Source of the DNA: Melanopsichium pennsylvanicum
Lineage: Eukaryota; Basidiomycota; Ustilaginomycetes; Ustilaginales
DNA length: 64,000 nucleotides
Direction: 5' to 3'
Assembly: GCA_900208305.1 (NCBI GenBank)
Contig: OAPG01000022.1
Location: 186,001 to 250,000, forward strand
Position numbers and translations under genes: made by a program. Under the pieces are notes generated by a model. It had not been told where the DNA came from. It saw only the letters and a list, made by a program, of their open reading frames with translations, and made no database searches. Positions 33,555 through 43,006 of this stretch are shown here, piece after piece (the stretch's first letter is position 1; the number at the start of each line of letters is the position of its first letter).

Positions 33555-34220
33555 TCAAGACAGAAAATTATACTCACAACCAAAGTTGTTACTCCAAGAA
33601 GCGTATCTAGGCGAAGAGCTCTCTTCCAGAGGAGGAAGAAATACACCAGGCTCACTGTTCGCATAATGTACTCCTTGCGGAGGAAATACACCAGGCTCAC
33701 TGTTCGCATAATGTACCCCTTGCGGGGGAAGAGAAGGAGAAGGGTCGAATCTAATACCAACAAAATGATCATTGACCGCTTGAGGAATGGTTTGAGGAGG
33801 CCGATTTATGATGCCATTATAATCATCCCAGGCCGAATTACCGCGAGCTGAGTTTGCAGGCTCGTAGTGAGCATGAGCCGATGATCCAGCACCTGAAGGA
33901 GAATTCTCGGACGACGAGTATGTAATCGTGTCACGGTCAGGCGACGAGTGACGAGAGCTTGCGGCACTGCCATGACCGGTGGCGTAATTTTCGTCGCGAA
34001 TTACGTATTCTGGATTTTCTGGATCTATCTTAGAGCCTTTAGCTAAGTAGTCTTCAAGTCTTCCAGAGCCCGATGATTCTCCTTTGCTCTTCCCAAATAA
34101 ATTCCGGACCTTCCCCAACGCCTTTACCGAGTTCCAGCCTCCTGCCTGGGGAAGAGGAGCAGCAAAGGTGACGGCGGTGGTCAAAAGAGCAAGAACAACG
34201 AAGGCGTTGGTGAGCTGCAT
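33555..34220 (-). CDS. Candidate secreted effector, 221 aa, with 15-residue tandem repeat
   Basis: Signal peptide MQLTNAFVVLALLTTAVTFA, then APLPQ. The N-terminal mature block (about 21-100) matches the neighbour at 32330 in order and spacing: KGESSGSGRLEDYLAKGSKI, DPENPEYVIRD, ASS-SS. The rest is Ser/Asn/Pro-rich. Near the C-terminus a 15-residue unit PPQGVHYANSEPGVF occurs twice in tandem (45 bp each, 33636-33725). No cysteine until the last residues (FGCEYNFLS). No known domain. Duplication followed by fast change of the tail is the usual pattern for effector paralogues. Confidence 0.68.
   Translation of the reverse strand: MQLTNAFVVLALLTTAVTFAAPLPQAGGWNSVKALGKVRNLFGKSKGESSGSGRLEDYLAKGSKIDPENPEYVIRDENYATGHGSAASSRHSSPDRDTITYSSSENSPSGAGSSAHAHYEPANSARGNSAWDDYNGIINRPPQTIPQAVNDHFVGIRFDPSPSLPPQGVHYANSEPGVFPPQGVHYANSEPGVFLPPLEESSSPRYASWSNNFGCEYNFLS
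33636..33725 (-). repeat. 45-bp coding tandem duplication
   Basis: Two almost identical 45-bp units, each containing AATACACCAGGCTCACTGTT, encode the repeated 15-residue segment of the gene above. The near-identity suggests a recent duplication. Confidence 0.9.
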
Positions 34221-34324
34221 GATAGGCAGATAGTGGAAGGCTTGTTGTATGAGCAGAGAGGGAGCTGTGTTGAAAGATGGGTGCCTTTATAGCTTTTGTG
34301 AGAGCCGTCGCAGTGAGGTAACTT

Positions 34325-34639
34325 TTGAAGATTTTCACAACGCCATTAAGGACTCTGGCATCCCCTTCTGCGTATTCTCGAAGGAGCAATTACGTTGCTG
34401 TAAGCCCTCAAAGTCTGCACACAGAACAGCAGCGTAAAGAGCTGCTTCAAGCTTCAGGTCAAGATGCCTCCGCTCCCATATCCTCCAAGAAGCGAAAGCG
34501 TCTCGATGCCCACATCGCTTCACGCCTCAAGAAGGTGGAGAGGGTAAGTATCATGCAAAGGCTAGCACAGACTTCCGCAGAAGTGGACCGAACTGCGCTT
34601 AAAGCAGCAGCCACACTTCAGCCCGTGCTGACACTGTAG
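34325..34639 (+). pseudogene. Fragment resembling the N-terminus of DEAH helicase DHR1/DHX37
   Basis: A 104-codon open frame whose middle reads SSKKRKRLDAHIASRLKKVE and RVSIMQRLAQTSAEVDRTAL. This resembles the lysine-rich N-terminal segment of the ribosome-biogenesis helicase Dhr1/Ecm16/DHX37 (pattern KKxKRLDxYIxxKLKKEER...LxxLA). It stops soon after, and no helicase motifs follow within the next 2 kb, so it is read as a truncated duplicate or relic left beside the effector genes. A GTAAGT inside it may be coincidental or a real donor. The assignment is from remembered family pattern and is moderate at best; it could instead be a small lineage-specific gene. Confidence 0.45.
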
Positions 34640-36655
34640 CATGCAGGCTTCGGCGGCCGTTCGGTGTGCAGATCTCGTTGCAAGATGGTAAACTTCGCGC
34701 CTGCGTGTCCTCGTACTGTATGTAAGTTACGAGATCCCACTTCTGCAAGTAGCGAAGATGCTGTTGGTGGGCGGTTGAAGCAAGTACGCAAATGCAGACA
34801 TTTCTGTCGCAGCTGTTGAGTTGGTGTTTCATCTTGGATTGTAATAACTCTTGAGGACAATACCGAACCGAAGATCCTTGTAGCGTCTTTTTTGCCGAGC
34901 TACTCGTGGCGACGGCATCAACACCGAATGCCATGTTATCAAGCCACCTTGACCTTTGTCCAAGTAGTCTTGAAAGAGAATGCTTAGAACAAGAAAGAGT
35001 GTAGCTTGAGCCTATACCCCTCGGAAACATTGACGATGAAGGCTTTGCAAATACTGAAGTAATTTGACATCGCCAACAAAGAAAACACACACACACCTTT
35101 CAAATGCATTCATGTACCGGAATTTACCGTCGCATTGCAACCACCCACTCGTGTTTATGGACATCTTGGTGGTTACCCACAAGGTAGTTGACGAGCTCTA
35201 TAATCACTTCTGCTCTCTTTAGACACCTCAGCTTGATGGGTGCGATCAGCGGTTCTCGGACCGGATACGAAGTGGGGCATCTGTACTTTTCGTCAGCAAT
35301 CACATCCACCGATTCGCCTGCAACCGGCACGTTTAGGGCAAGTAAAAGTGCTTTGTACATTTTGTGCTGTTGATTCATCTTCGCAGAATATGATGTGTGT
35401 GGGTCCTGAACGATCTGTGTAGCACCTTACCGTGTGGGATGGGACAGCACCTGACGAATGCGTGGGTTGTTACGTACTGTTTCCACTCGAGAAGCAGACG
35501 CGGTTTCTAGTAGGGACAGTTTTACCAACCTGGTTTTCCTGTTATTTTCCGAATCTGAGCATTGTACAAAGCGCAATTCTTGCACATGTCTATCGACGTT
35601 CAAATTCTGCATGCCGTGGCCAGCGATGACTGTGACGGGCACAGAGACGCACCTCACGAGGCAATGTACAGTAGAATACAGCACATTTTGTCGAAAAGAC
35701 AGGACTAACTGTATTTGTGCATCATACAGAAACGCTTTTCAATCCAGCACGATAGTGTTGTCACATGAAGCCGCCGCATCTCGGACGGAGCGAAACATGG
35801 TCGTCGGGGATCTGACTTCATTCCTCGGGTGGCTGTTCAACACCCTCTATCCTCAATCTACTTCTGTTTGCCTTGTCATTACTGTAACCACCGCTTTCAA
35901 GCAAATACATTCGCCTTATCACTTAAGGCGATATGCCTCGCCCTCTCTCCTGCCCCTATGGCGACATCTGCCCACAATAATTACCTTATGGTAGCGTCTG
36001 CAATACCTGCAGAACCGCTCACAGATCCCACGTGTCCTCATCATCCTTCAACAGAGCAATTCACTCTGTCTCTCTCTCGTCCATCTTTCAGAGGTCTCTT
36101 CCCCCGACACGCTGTCTGCTTCCTGATCTTTCTTGCTCTCTCCCAATCTTTCTTTTCCCATCTCCTTTGCTGATGTCTACGAGGTTTCTTTTCGTTTTCC
36201 TTTTGCACCATTAGCCCACAAAGATGAAAGTCTCACACGACTTAATTGATTCGAGTAGAACGCACCCACAACATAAAATTACACTTGACACCGTGCAGTA
36301 AAAACCAGCCTGATGACATGTGCTGAAAGCTCCAAACCTCAATTTGTCGCCAAAGATTGTTAGGTACAGTACGGTATTCACGATTCTTACAAAAGTCATG
36401 CCTCTCGTGTAACCTTGAAACGTGATAATTGAAGACATCCCTATGCCCCCCTCAGCAAATTGAAATTTTAATGCTTTCCTGTAGCAAACATTTCATCACC
36501 AGGATGAGTGGTATGAGGATGCAGCATGGTGTTCACCACCGGGATCTTGGTGTTAGCACCACGAAAAATTTGCGACAGTGACTTTTGACGTAGCATGAAT
36601 TAGATGCTCAAAAGCCCAAAAATGTGGGTATCACACAACAGCCACAAAAAATATT
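34640..36655. other. Gene-poor interval before the tRNA
   Basis: About 2 kb. Several short ORFs, none gene-like. It contains several TACAGTA/TACTGTA motifs (34713, 35666, 36366). The right end of the accessory island. Confidence 0.5.
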
Positions 36656-36762
36656 CTCCCAACGTGGGGCTCGAACCCACGACATTCAGATGAATCCCGA
36701 GGTAATCTCGGAAACCCTTGCAGCATAAGAGTCTGACGCTCTACCGACTGAGCTAGCCGGGA
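36656..36762 (-). tRNA. tRNA-Lys (CUU) with 34-nt intron
   Basis: On the minus strand the sequence folds as a tRNA: acceptor TCCCGGC pairs with GTTGGGA (two G-U pairs), D-arm GCTAGCTCAGTCGGTAGAGC, anticodon stem TCAGA/TCTGA with loop CTCTTAA (anticodon CTT), T-arm GTGGG-TTCGAGC-CCCAC, discriminator G. A 34-nt intron (36692-36725) sits one base 3' of the anticodon, the usual position. Internal A and B boxes are intact. It marks the right border of the secreted-protein island. Confidence 0.93.
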
Positions 36763-37003
36763 TGGATTGAATGTCAGAGTGATCATGCATTACATACATA
36801 TATTGTCACTAGAGCAAGTTAGTTTCAAAAACAAAACAAAAGATTTGACTTCGCTCTTGCCCAATCTTCAAGGCTATACTATCCACACGAGTTCAGTACG
36901 GTCCCCATCTGATCTGATATGTCGAACGATGATGATAAATATGTACAAGATTGAAACATGAAGAGAGAAATTTTCTTCGCTTTTGATAGAGTGTGAGGGC
37001 GGT
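36763..37003. other. Short spacer, tRNA-Lys / eIF5B 3' end
   Basis: 240 bp, nothing recognisable except the presumed eIF5B 3' UTR. Confidence 0.5.
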
Positions 37004-40000
37004 TTACGGAATGTCGAGTTCACCCTTGAGCTTCTTGATGAGCTTCTTTTCGTCCGTCGAGATACCATCCCAGAAGTGGGCCTTGAGAGCGTCGATCGAC
37101 GCACGGCTAATGTGAGAGATGATCACATCGTTCTCTTCGAAATGACGTCCAAACATCTTGGCCGACTCGTGCTGAGCGTGTTCGATCTTGACTGCGACAC
37201 CACCACCCACATCCCTCTTTTGCACTACATCACGTTCCTTGTGGTTAATCTCGAGCGAGGTAACCTTGCCGAGATGGACGACCGTCTTTTTACGCGTTGT
37301 TGCGTCCGTCTTGACCACAGCCAAAGGAGTTCCAACACGGAGAGAACCGTCGATGATGTCACAACCAAGAATGATGGGATCACGCTTGGCAAAACAGGCG
37401 ATGGTTTTGAGGCGACACGGCCAAACAGCAGTACCGGAAGCCTCCTTCTTCTTGCCGTCCATGACTTCCTTATGGTACTTGGTGAAGTCGTTTTCAAGAT
37501 GGTAGATGATCTTGGCCGTGAAGATCTTGATACCAAGCTCTTCAGCAAGCTTCTCAGCTTCCTTGTCAACGGGAACATCGAAGGCAAGAATGACGGCCAG
37601 CTCCTTGGCCTTTTCCAGCATGGTGGAGCAACGCACGACGTCCTTCTTGAAGACAGGACCAATGTTGATACCGTTGACAGGAATTTTGGAGACGCGCAAG
37701 AACTCGAGCAAGGCTTCGAGCGATCCAAGCGTGGAGGCCTGCACACATACACCACGACCCGAGGTGTCGATTGAGTTCATGAGCGAGCTGAGATCACTCA
37801 TGACTTCATCCTTCAAATCTTCCTCGTCATCATCAGGGCCAACGACGAGCAACCTGGAACCCGCGATGGCCTTTTCGAGATCCGGTGCGGCAATCTTGAC
37901 ACCGAGCGCAGCCTTTACCGTCTTGTGGTGAACGTAAGCGCCCTTGACACGCATCTCTTTGAGCGGCTGTGGTGTGAGCAGTGCTCGAACTTGGGTGACG
38001 ATCGGCCCGTTGAGACCACAGACGACGATACGGTCACCTTCGTGCATGACACCGTTGGACAGAACGACATCGATGGTGGTACCAAGACCCTCGATCACCT
38101 TGACTTCGAGCACAGTGCACTCGAGCTCGGACAGGTACATAAGCTTTTCGCTCATACGAGTCTGAGTGAGCTCGACGATGAGACGAAGCATGTCGGGGAT
38201 ACCTTCGCCGGTATGAGCCGAGGTGGGAACCAACGAGACGTTTCGGCCCATGTTCTTGTTGTCGTAGTAGAGCACGGCATTGAGACCCTGTTCGGCGAAC
38301 TGGACGAGGACCTGGTTGGTTCGCTCCTCGAACTCGTTCTGGGTGGCACGCTGCTGCTTGGCCAAGCTGTCGCGGAAACCGCCGTTGGGTGTGGGATCCC
38401 AGCCGTAGAGGCGGTCGATTTTGTTGAGTGCGACGATGAAGGGAGTCTTCTTGTCCCTGAGCAGGCGGATGGACTCGAGTGTCTGAGGCTCGAGACCGTG
38501 CATGATATCGACCACGAGAATGGCGATGTTGCAAAGCGAGGAACCACGGGTACGCAGGTTGGTGAAAGACTCGTGTCCAGGGGTATCGATGACGAGGAGA
38601 CCGGGAACCTTGTACTCAAAAGGCGAGTCCTTGTCGAGGACGGCTGTCTTGGCCTGAAGTACCTCGGTAGGGAAGTACGTGGCACCGATCTGCTGGGTGA
38701 TACCACCAGCTTCGCCCTCCTGAACGTTGGTCTGACGAATCTTGTCGAGCAGCTTGGTCTTACCAGTGTCGACGTGCCCAAGAATACAGCAGATAGGCGA
38801 TCGGAGGTCGTCACGGCTTCGTGCAGCCATGGCCTGCTCGGTGCGCTCCTTCCGACGCTCAGCGGCGGCAGCCTTCTTCTCGGCAGCTTGACGCTGGGCC
38901 ACGGTCATGCCGTCGTCGCTGTCCGAGTCTTCGTCCGAGTCATCGTCTGAATCGTCGTCCGAATCGTCTTGCTCGCTATCATTGTCAGCGCCGTCTTGGT
39001 CGCCAGTGGCAGGAGCAGCCTTGGTCTTGGCGGCAGCGGCCTCGTGTCCGTTCGCATTTGTGTCCTTGGGGTTGGCAGCGTCCTTGGAAGCAGCGGGCTT
39101 TTCGTCCTCAGACTCGGCGTCCCAGCTGTCTTTGACATCCTCATCTTCGGATTCAGCATCCCAGCTGACCTTGATTTCCTCAAGCTCTTCAGCAGGCTCG
39201 TCGGCCTTGACAGCCTCTGCTACCTCCTGAGTGAGCTTGGCAGCCTTCTCTGCGGGCTTGGCTTCGTCGTTTGGTTCCTCGTCCTTGTCGTCAGCAGCGA
39301 CAGGCTCGGGGATGGTGAGACCACCTTCACGCTTCTGAGGACCCTTCTTCTTTCGATTGTCGACGACGGTGCGCTTCTTGATGGCGGGCTTGGAGGAACC
39401 AGCCTCGCGATTCTCAAGACCCTCGACCTTGATATGGCCAGCCTCAATCATGGCTTTCATCCTGGCCTCGGCGGCAGCCCTCTCGGCCTTCTGCTTGGGT
39501 GTCAACAGCTTGCCCTCCTTCTTGAGCTGTTCCTTTTTCGCCTTCTCCTTCTCCTTCTTGGCCTTCTTTGCGGCTTCCTTACGTTCCTCCTCTTCCTTCT
39601 CCAGGCGCTCACGTTCTTCTTCGGCGCGGATAGCCTCGAGTCGGGCTTGCTCAGCCTCCTCCTCTGCCTTCTTCTGTGCGGCGATACGAGCCTGAAGGGC
39701 AGCTAGCTGAGGATTCATCTTCTTTGAGGCGGCTGACGGTGCCGGTGCGGTGGGGGCGGGCTCGGCAGCGCTAGGCTTGCCCTTTTTCTTCTTCTTCTTG
39801 TCGGTGCTGTCGGCAGCTGGTGTAGCAACGGCGCTGGCATCGTCCTTGGAGGCATCAGCAGCTCCATTCTTGTCGTCTTGTTCGTCTTCATCTGCAGCGT
39901 CCTGCTTGTTGGGCTGTGCAGCCTTCTTTGCAGCGGCCTGAGCCTTCTTCTTGGCCTTCTCCTTTTCTTTCTTGAGCTTCTCCTTCTCCTTCTTGGTGAG

Positions 40001-40648
40001 GATGCGTGGCGCACCGTCGTCTTCTGCGTCTTGTGCATCTTCAGTGGCGCCTACCTCGGCTTTCTTTTCTTGCTTCTGTGCGACGCTCTTCTTCTTAGGC
40101 TTGTCCTCGGGGAACTCGTCGTCGAGCAAGTCATCGACGGTGCCTTGGACAGGAGCTTTACTTGCAAGATCTGACTCTTGCTCAACCTCGGCAGCAGAAG
40201 CAACAGCAGCATTTCCACTGACATCCTCTCCAAACTCGTCAAAGTCGAAGTCGTCGTTCTTTTTCTTTTTCTTCTTGTCCTTTTTGCCTTTCTTGTTGGC
40301 GGTCTTGATGGCGCCCATCAAACCGTAGTTGTCATCGTCGTCTTCTTGGGCGGGTGCTGGTGTTGGAGCAGGCTTGAACTCTGCTTTGTTGCGGTTTGCG
40401 CGGATGTTGTTATTTTTCTCGTTAGATAATGTTGGTTCATCGTCGTCGTCGTCGTCATCGTCGTGTTGGTCTTGAGCGTCAGCAGCATCGTCGAGCGACA
40501 TTGCAGCAAAGAGATTTTTGGATTTGTGGGTCGGGAGTTCGTCTTGGCTGTTGTTGGCGGCAGCGGCGTCATTGGTGCCGATGAACTCGCCTGCTTCATC
40601 CCAAAAGTCGTCGGCACCGCCCTTCTTGGCGCCCTTCTTCTTTCCCAT
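37004..40648 (-). CDS. FUN12: Translation initiation factor eIF5B
   Basis: 1214 residues, intronless. eIF5B is the GTPase that joins the 60S to the 40S initiation complex. The N-terminal half (about 1-610) is a very charged Lys/Glu/Asp/Ala region opening [11 protein letters not shown], as in other eukaryotic eIF5Bs. The GTPase domain starts near 617 with G1 GHVDTGKT, G2 [11 protein letters not shown]3 DTPGHESF and G4 NKID. Domain II ([20 protein letters not shown]), domain III and the C-terminal beta-barrel ([20 protein letters not shown]) follow, ending in [13 protein letters not shown], the helix that contacts eIF1A in yeast. It is longer than the yeast protein because of the N-terminal tail. 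Confidence 0.95.
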   Translation of the reverse strand: MGKKKGAKKGGADDFWDEAGEFIGTNDAAAANNSQDELPTHKSKNLFAAMSLDDAADAQDQHDDDDDDDDEPTLSNEKNNNIRANRNKAEFKPAPTPAPAQEDDDDNYGLMGAIKTANKKGKKDKKKKKKNDDFDFDEFGEDVSGNAAVASAAEVEQESDLASKAPVQGTVDDLLDDEFPEDKPKKKSVAQKQEKKAEVGATEDAQDAEDDGAPRILTKKEKEKLKKEKEKAKKKAQAAAKKAAQPNKQDAADEDEQDDKNGAADASKDDASAVATPAADSTDKKKKKKGKPSAAEPAPTAPAPSAASKKMNPQLAALQARIAAQKKAEEEAEQARLEAIRAEEERERLEKEEEERKEAAKKAKKEKEKAKKEQLKKEGKLLTPKQKAERAAAEARMKAMIEAGHIKVEGLENREAGSSKPAIKKRTVVDNRKKKGPQKREGGLTIPEPVAADDKDEEPNDEAKPAEKAAKLTQEVAEAVKADEPAEELEEIKVSWDAESEDEDVKDSWDAESEDEKPAASKDAANPKDTNANGHEAAAAKTKAAPATGDQDGADNDSEQDDSDDDSDDDSDEDSDSDDGMTVAQRQAAEKKAAAAERRKERTEQAMAARSRDDLRSPICCILGHVDTGKTKLLDKIRQTNVQEGEAGGITQQIGATYFPTEVLQAKTAVLDKDSPFEYKVPGLLVIDTPGHESFTNLRTRGSSLCNIAILVVDIMHGLEPQTLESIRLLRDKKTPFIVALNKIDRLYGWDPTPNGGFRDSLAKQQRATQNEFEERTNQVLVQFAEQGLNAVLYYDNKNMGRNVSLVPTSAHTGEGIPDMLRLIVELTQTRMSEKLMYLSELECTVLEVKVIEGLGTTIDVVLSNGVMHEGDRIVVCGLNGPIVTQVRALLTPQPLKEMRVKGAYVHHKTVKAALGVKIAAPDLEKAIAGSRLLVVGPDDDEEDLKDEVMSDLSSLMNSIDTSGRGVCVQASTLGSLEALLEFLRVSKIPVNGINIGPVFKKDVVRCSTMLEKAKELAVILAFDVPVDKEAEKLAEELGIKIFTAKIIYHLENDFTKYHKEVMDGKKKEASGTAVWPCRLKTIACFAKRDPIILGCDIIDGSLRVGTPLAVVKTDATTRKKTVVHLGKVTSLEINHKERDVVQKRDVGGGVAVKIEHAQHESAKMFGRHFEENDVIISHISRASIDALKAHFWDGISTDEKKLIKKLKGELDIP

Positions 40649-41179
40649 TGTGATGTGGAGCCGCTAGGGTGAGGGTGAGCGTTGGTATGGGACAGATGCA
40701 GCTGAAGCCCAAGAACAATGACGTCTGCAGTGGCAAGTGCAGGGATGTCTTTTGGGTGTTTTCCGCGAAGTTGATGGTTGAGCGGCGAGCTGTGACCGTT
40801 GGTTAGTGTGCTAGATAGACGGAATAAATTGTACGATGAGCGATGGATGCTGAGCATATAAATTTACTGTATGCTTAATTCCTTCCGCGGCTGCAGTTTC
40901 AGGGTTATCAGCGACTCAGCAGCCAAGATCGGGCCACCGAGATCGGGCCACTCAAAAAATTCAAAAACAAAAGAGAAAACAGATGTAGTGTAGGAACGAA
41001 AATATATGTTATACAAATATAGCGAGAAATAATTTCAACTCAGCATCTTGAAAGGCTGTTACCAAGCTGCACTCTTTTCTTGCACAAGTTTTTCTCCACA
41101 CTTTTTGTGATTTCAGCAAGCTTGGCCAACACTCTCCAGCCATCTTACCACCAACGACGACCAGTCGCAATCACTTGAA
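40649..41179. other. Divergent intergenic region, eIF5B / CGR1
   Basis: 530 bp with promoters of both genes. It contains one AATTTACTGTA element (40861-40871). Confidence 0.55.
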
Positions 41180-41721
41180 ATGACTGGAAAAGCATCTTCT
41201 TCGAGGGATATAATGCCGGCGAAACCGACGAGCACCACCACAGTGTAAGTACCTGCACCGTTCACGCATGCGTTCAAAATAATTCGCTGACAAATTTGCA
41301 TGTTGGGAACGAACCTGGCACTACATAGTACGATAGCAGGCAAGCAAAAGACGACACCATGGGAGAAGAAGCTTGAGCAACGCAGGAAACAGGATTCGAT
41401 CAAGCAACGGGAACGTGAGATGAAAGCCGAAAAGGAGGCCGAGGCCGAAAGGAAGAAGAACGTCAGCCGCGAAAGGAAGCAGATGAGTGAAGAGAAAGCG
41501 CGCCTGGAGATCATGGCACAGAAGGTAAGTTCACTCAAGCGTTTTATACCACTTGGTCTTGTCTGCGTCTGCTGCTGAGCTAGCAAGCGAATGAAAGGGA
41601 GATAAGATGATGCTGACCTACTTTTGTGATATTTGAACTGTGTCGAACTCAGATGAGCGCCAAGAGGCTTGCCCGTAAGAAGCGCCGCCTCGGTATCACC
41701 AAAAAGGTCTCGCATGCATAA
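41180..41721 (+). CDS. CGR1: Cgr1-like rRNA-processing protein, three exons
   Basis: Exons 41180-41244, 41329-41524 and 41653-41721 (donors GTAAGT each time) join in frame to give 109 residues. The middle is an uninterrupted Lys/Glu/Arg helix (TPWEKKLEQRRKQDSIKQRE through RLEIMAQK) and the end is MSAKRLARKKRRLGITKK. Cgr1 is a small nucleolar coiled-coil protein needed for 60S pre-rRNA processing, usually 110-130 residues with the same W-K start of the helix and basic tail. The short exons are too small to stand out alone, but every splice site keeps the frame. The N-terminal 22 residues are poorly conserved. Confidence 0.8.
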
Positions 41722-42443
41722 ACAAAAGGTCTCAACCTCTAGACCGGAGAGCTTCTCAGCTTCTGGAATGAATTTGTGGGATCGTCTGTATTTGTACTGT
41801 TTAAACACATAGTTTACCAATCGACAAAGCCTAGAACTGCAACTCTGCTCGAGCCCAGAGTCACATGCCGACATTGTGAGCCGAAAAGCTGTGCTGGAAT
41901 GCTGCTCGTATGAGATTGCATGCTGTGTACAAAGCTAAAAAATGATGAAAAGTCACGCTCGATGATTCTACAGAGTAACTAACTTATTGCATACCTCCAA
42001 GGCTGTTCAGGGTCCTTGGAGATGCACGTTTGAACCCACGATGTTGTAAATTTACTATGCTGTTTCACTCGTGCGAGAATATCAAAGGCTTAACAGAGTT
42101 GCAAGCGTTGCACGCACGTCAAGTCACACCACATAATCAGCCATGATGTGGTTCCGAAAGAATCAGCTCAGAACAGGTACTGTAACTTATCTGACTTGAA
42201 AAAGTGCAGGTGAGGAGCAAAAACAAACCAAGAAAGCGTCAGGTGGTATAAGTCGATATCTTTAAGATGAGGACCATATGCGTGTCATGCTGCGTGCCCT
42301 TAATCTGTGAATTGCCTTTCTTAGCGTTATTGCTTTTCCTTTGCCCTCTTCGACTGCGCAAAGAGTTTAGTGACAGAGGAAGCGCGAATTAATCAACAAC
42401 AGCGCACCAAAGACATCTCAGTTCTCAGCAATTCAATTTTTGG

Positions 42444-42444
<1 letters not shown>

Positions 42445-42486
<42 letters not shown>
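42445..42486. repeat. (CA)n microsatellite
   Basis: About 21 uninterrupted CA dinucleotides in the leader region. Confidence 0.95.
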
Positions 42487-42488
<2 letters not shown>

Positions 42489-42582
42489 TTTACATCCCTT
42501 TCATTTGAATTATTCAACACATTTTCCTTCGCATCTTGTCACACTTTATTACTTCACCTTTCGTCACATTCTCATCAATTTC

Positions 42583-42608
42583 CATCATCATCATCATCAT
42601 CATCATCT
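42583..42608. repeat. (ATC)n repeat
   Basis: About eight ATC triplets in the same leader region. Confidence 0.9.
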
Positions 42609-43006
42609 TACTGTTAGCTGCTGCTTTCCAATCATAGCTCAGTCTCACTTCGAACTTCCGTCGTCATCCTCTTCGATACAAGCATACCAGCGACTTGTTT
42701 TCTTTCTTTTTTTTTTTACTCAAGCCGCATCCCGTTTCAGTCATTGTAAGTCGACTTTTGGTTCTGAGACTTGGCTGCTTCAGTCTTCAAACATTAACAA
42801 CATGCTCACAATCACTTTTTACCAAATCTCACAGCCATTCTAGAACCTTCCAGTCTGCATACCCTCAATCCTTTGAATTCTGACCGGCATCCTTCACCTT
42901 TCCGCTTCCACAACCAAAAAGTCACTGCTGACATACCTCTCTCGAGACGGCCTCATCTCCCAACACTTCTCGGTCCTCTGCCCACCCTCACATAACACCG
43001 TTAACC

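Larger units (their letters stand above)
41722..43006. other. Intergenic region and long leader of the DUF2433 gene
   Basis: About 1.3 kb. No gene. The second half is a pyrimidine-rich leader with CA and ATC repeats. A spliced leader intron is possible but not demonstrable. Confidence 0.5.

Noticed and set aside
37925..38950. 341-codon open frame antisense to eIF5B
   Set aside because: Shadow of the biased eIF5B codons; no initiation context or domain of its own.
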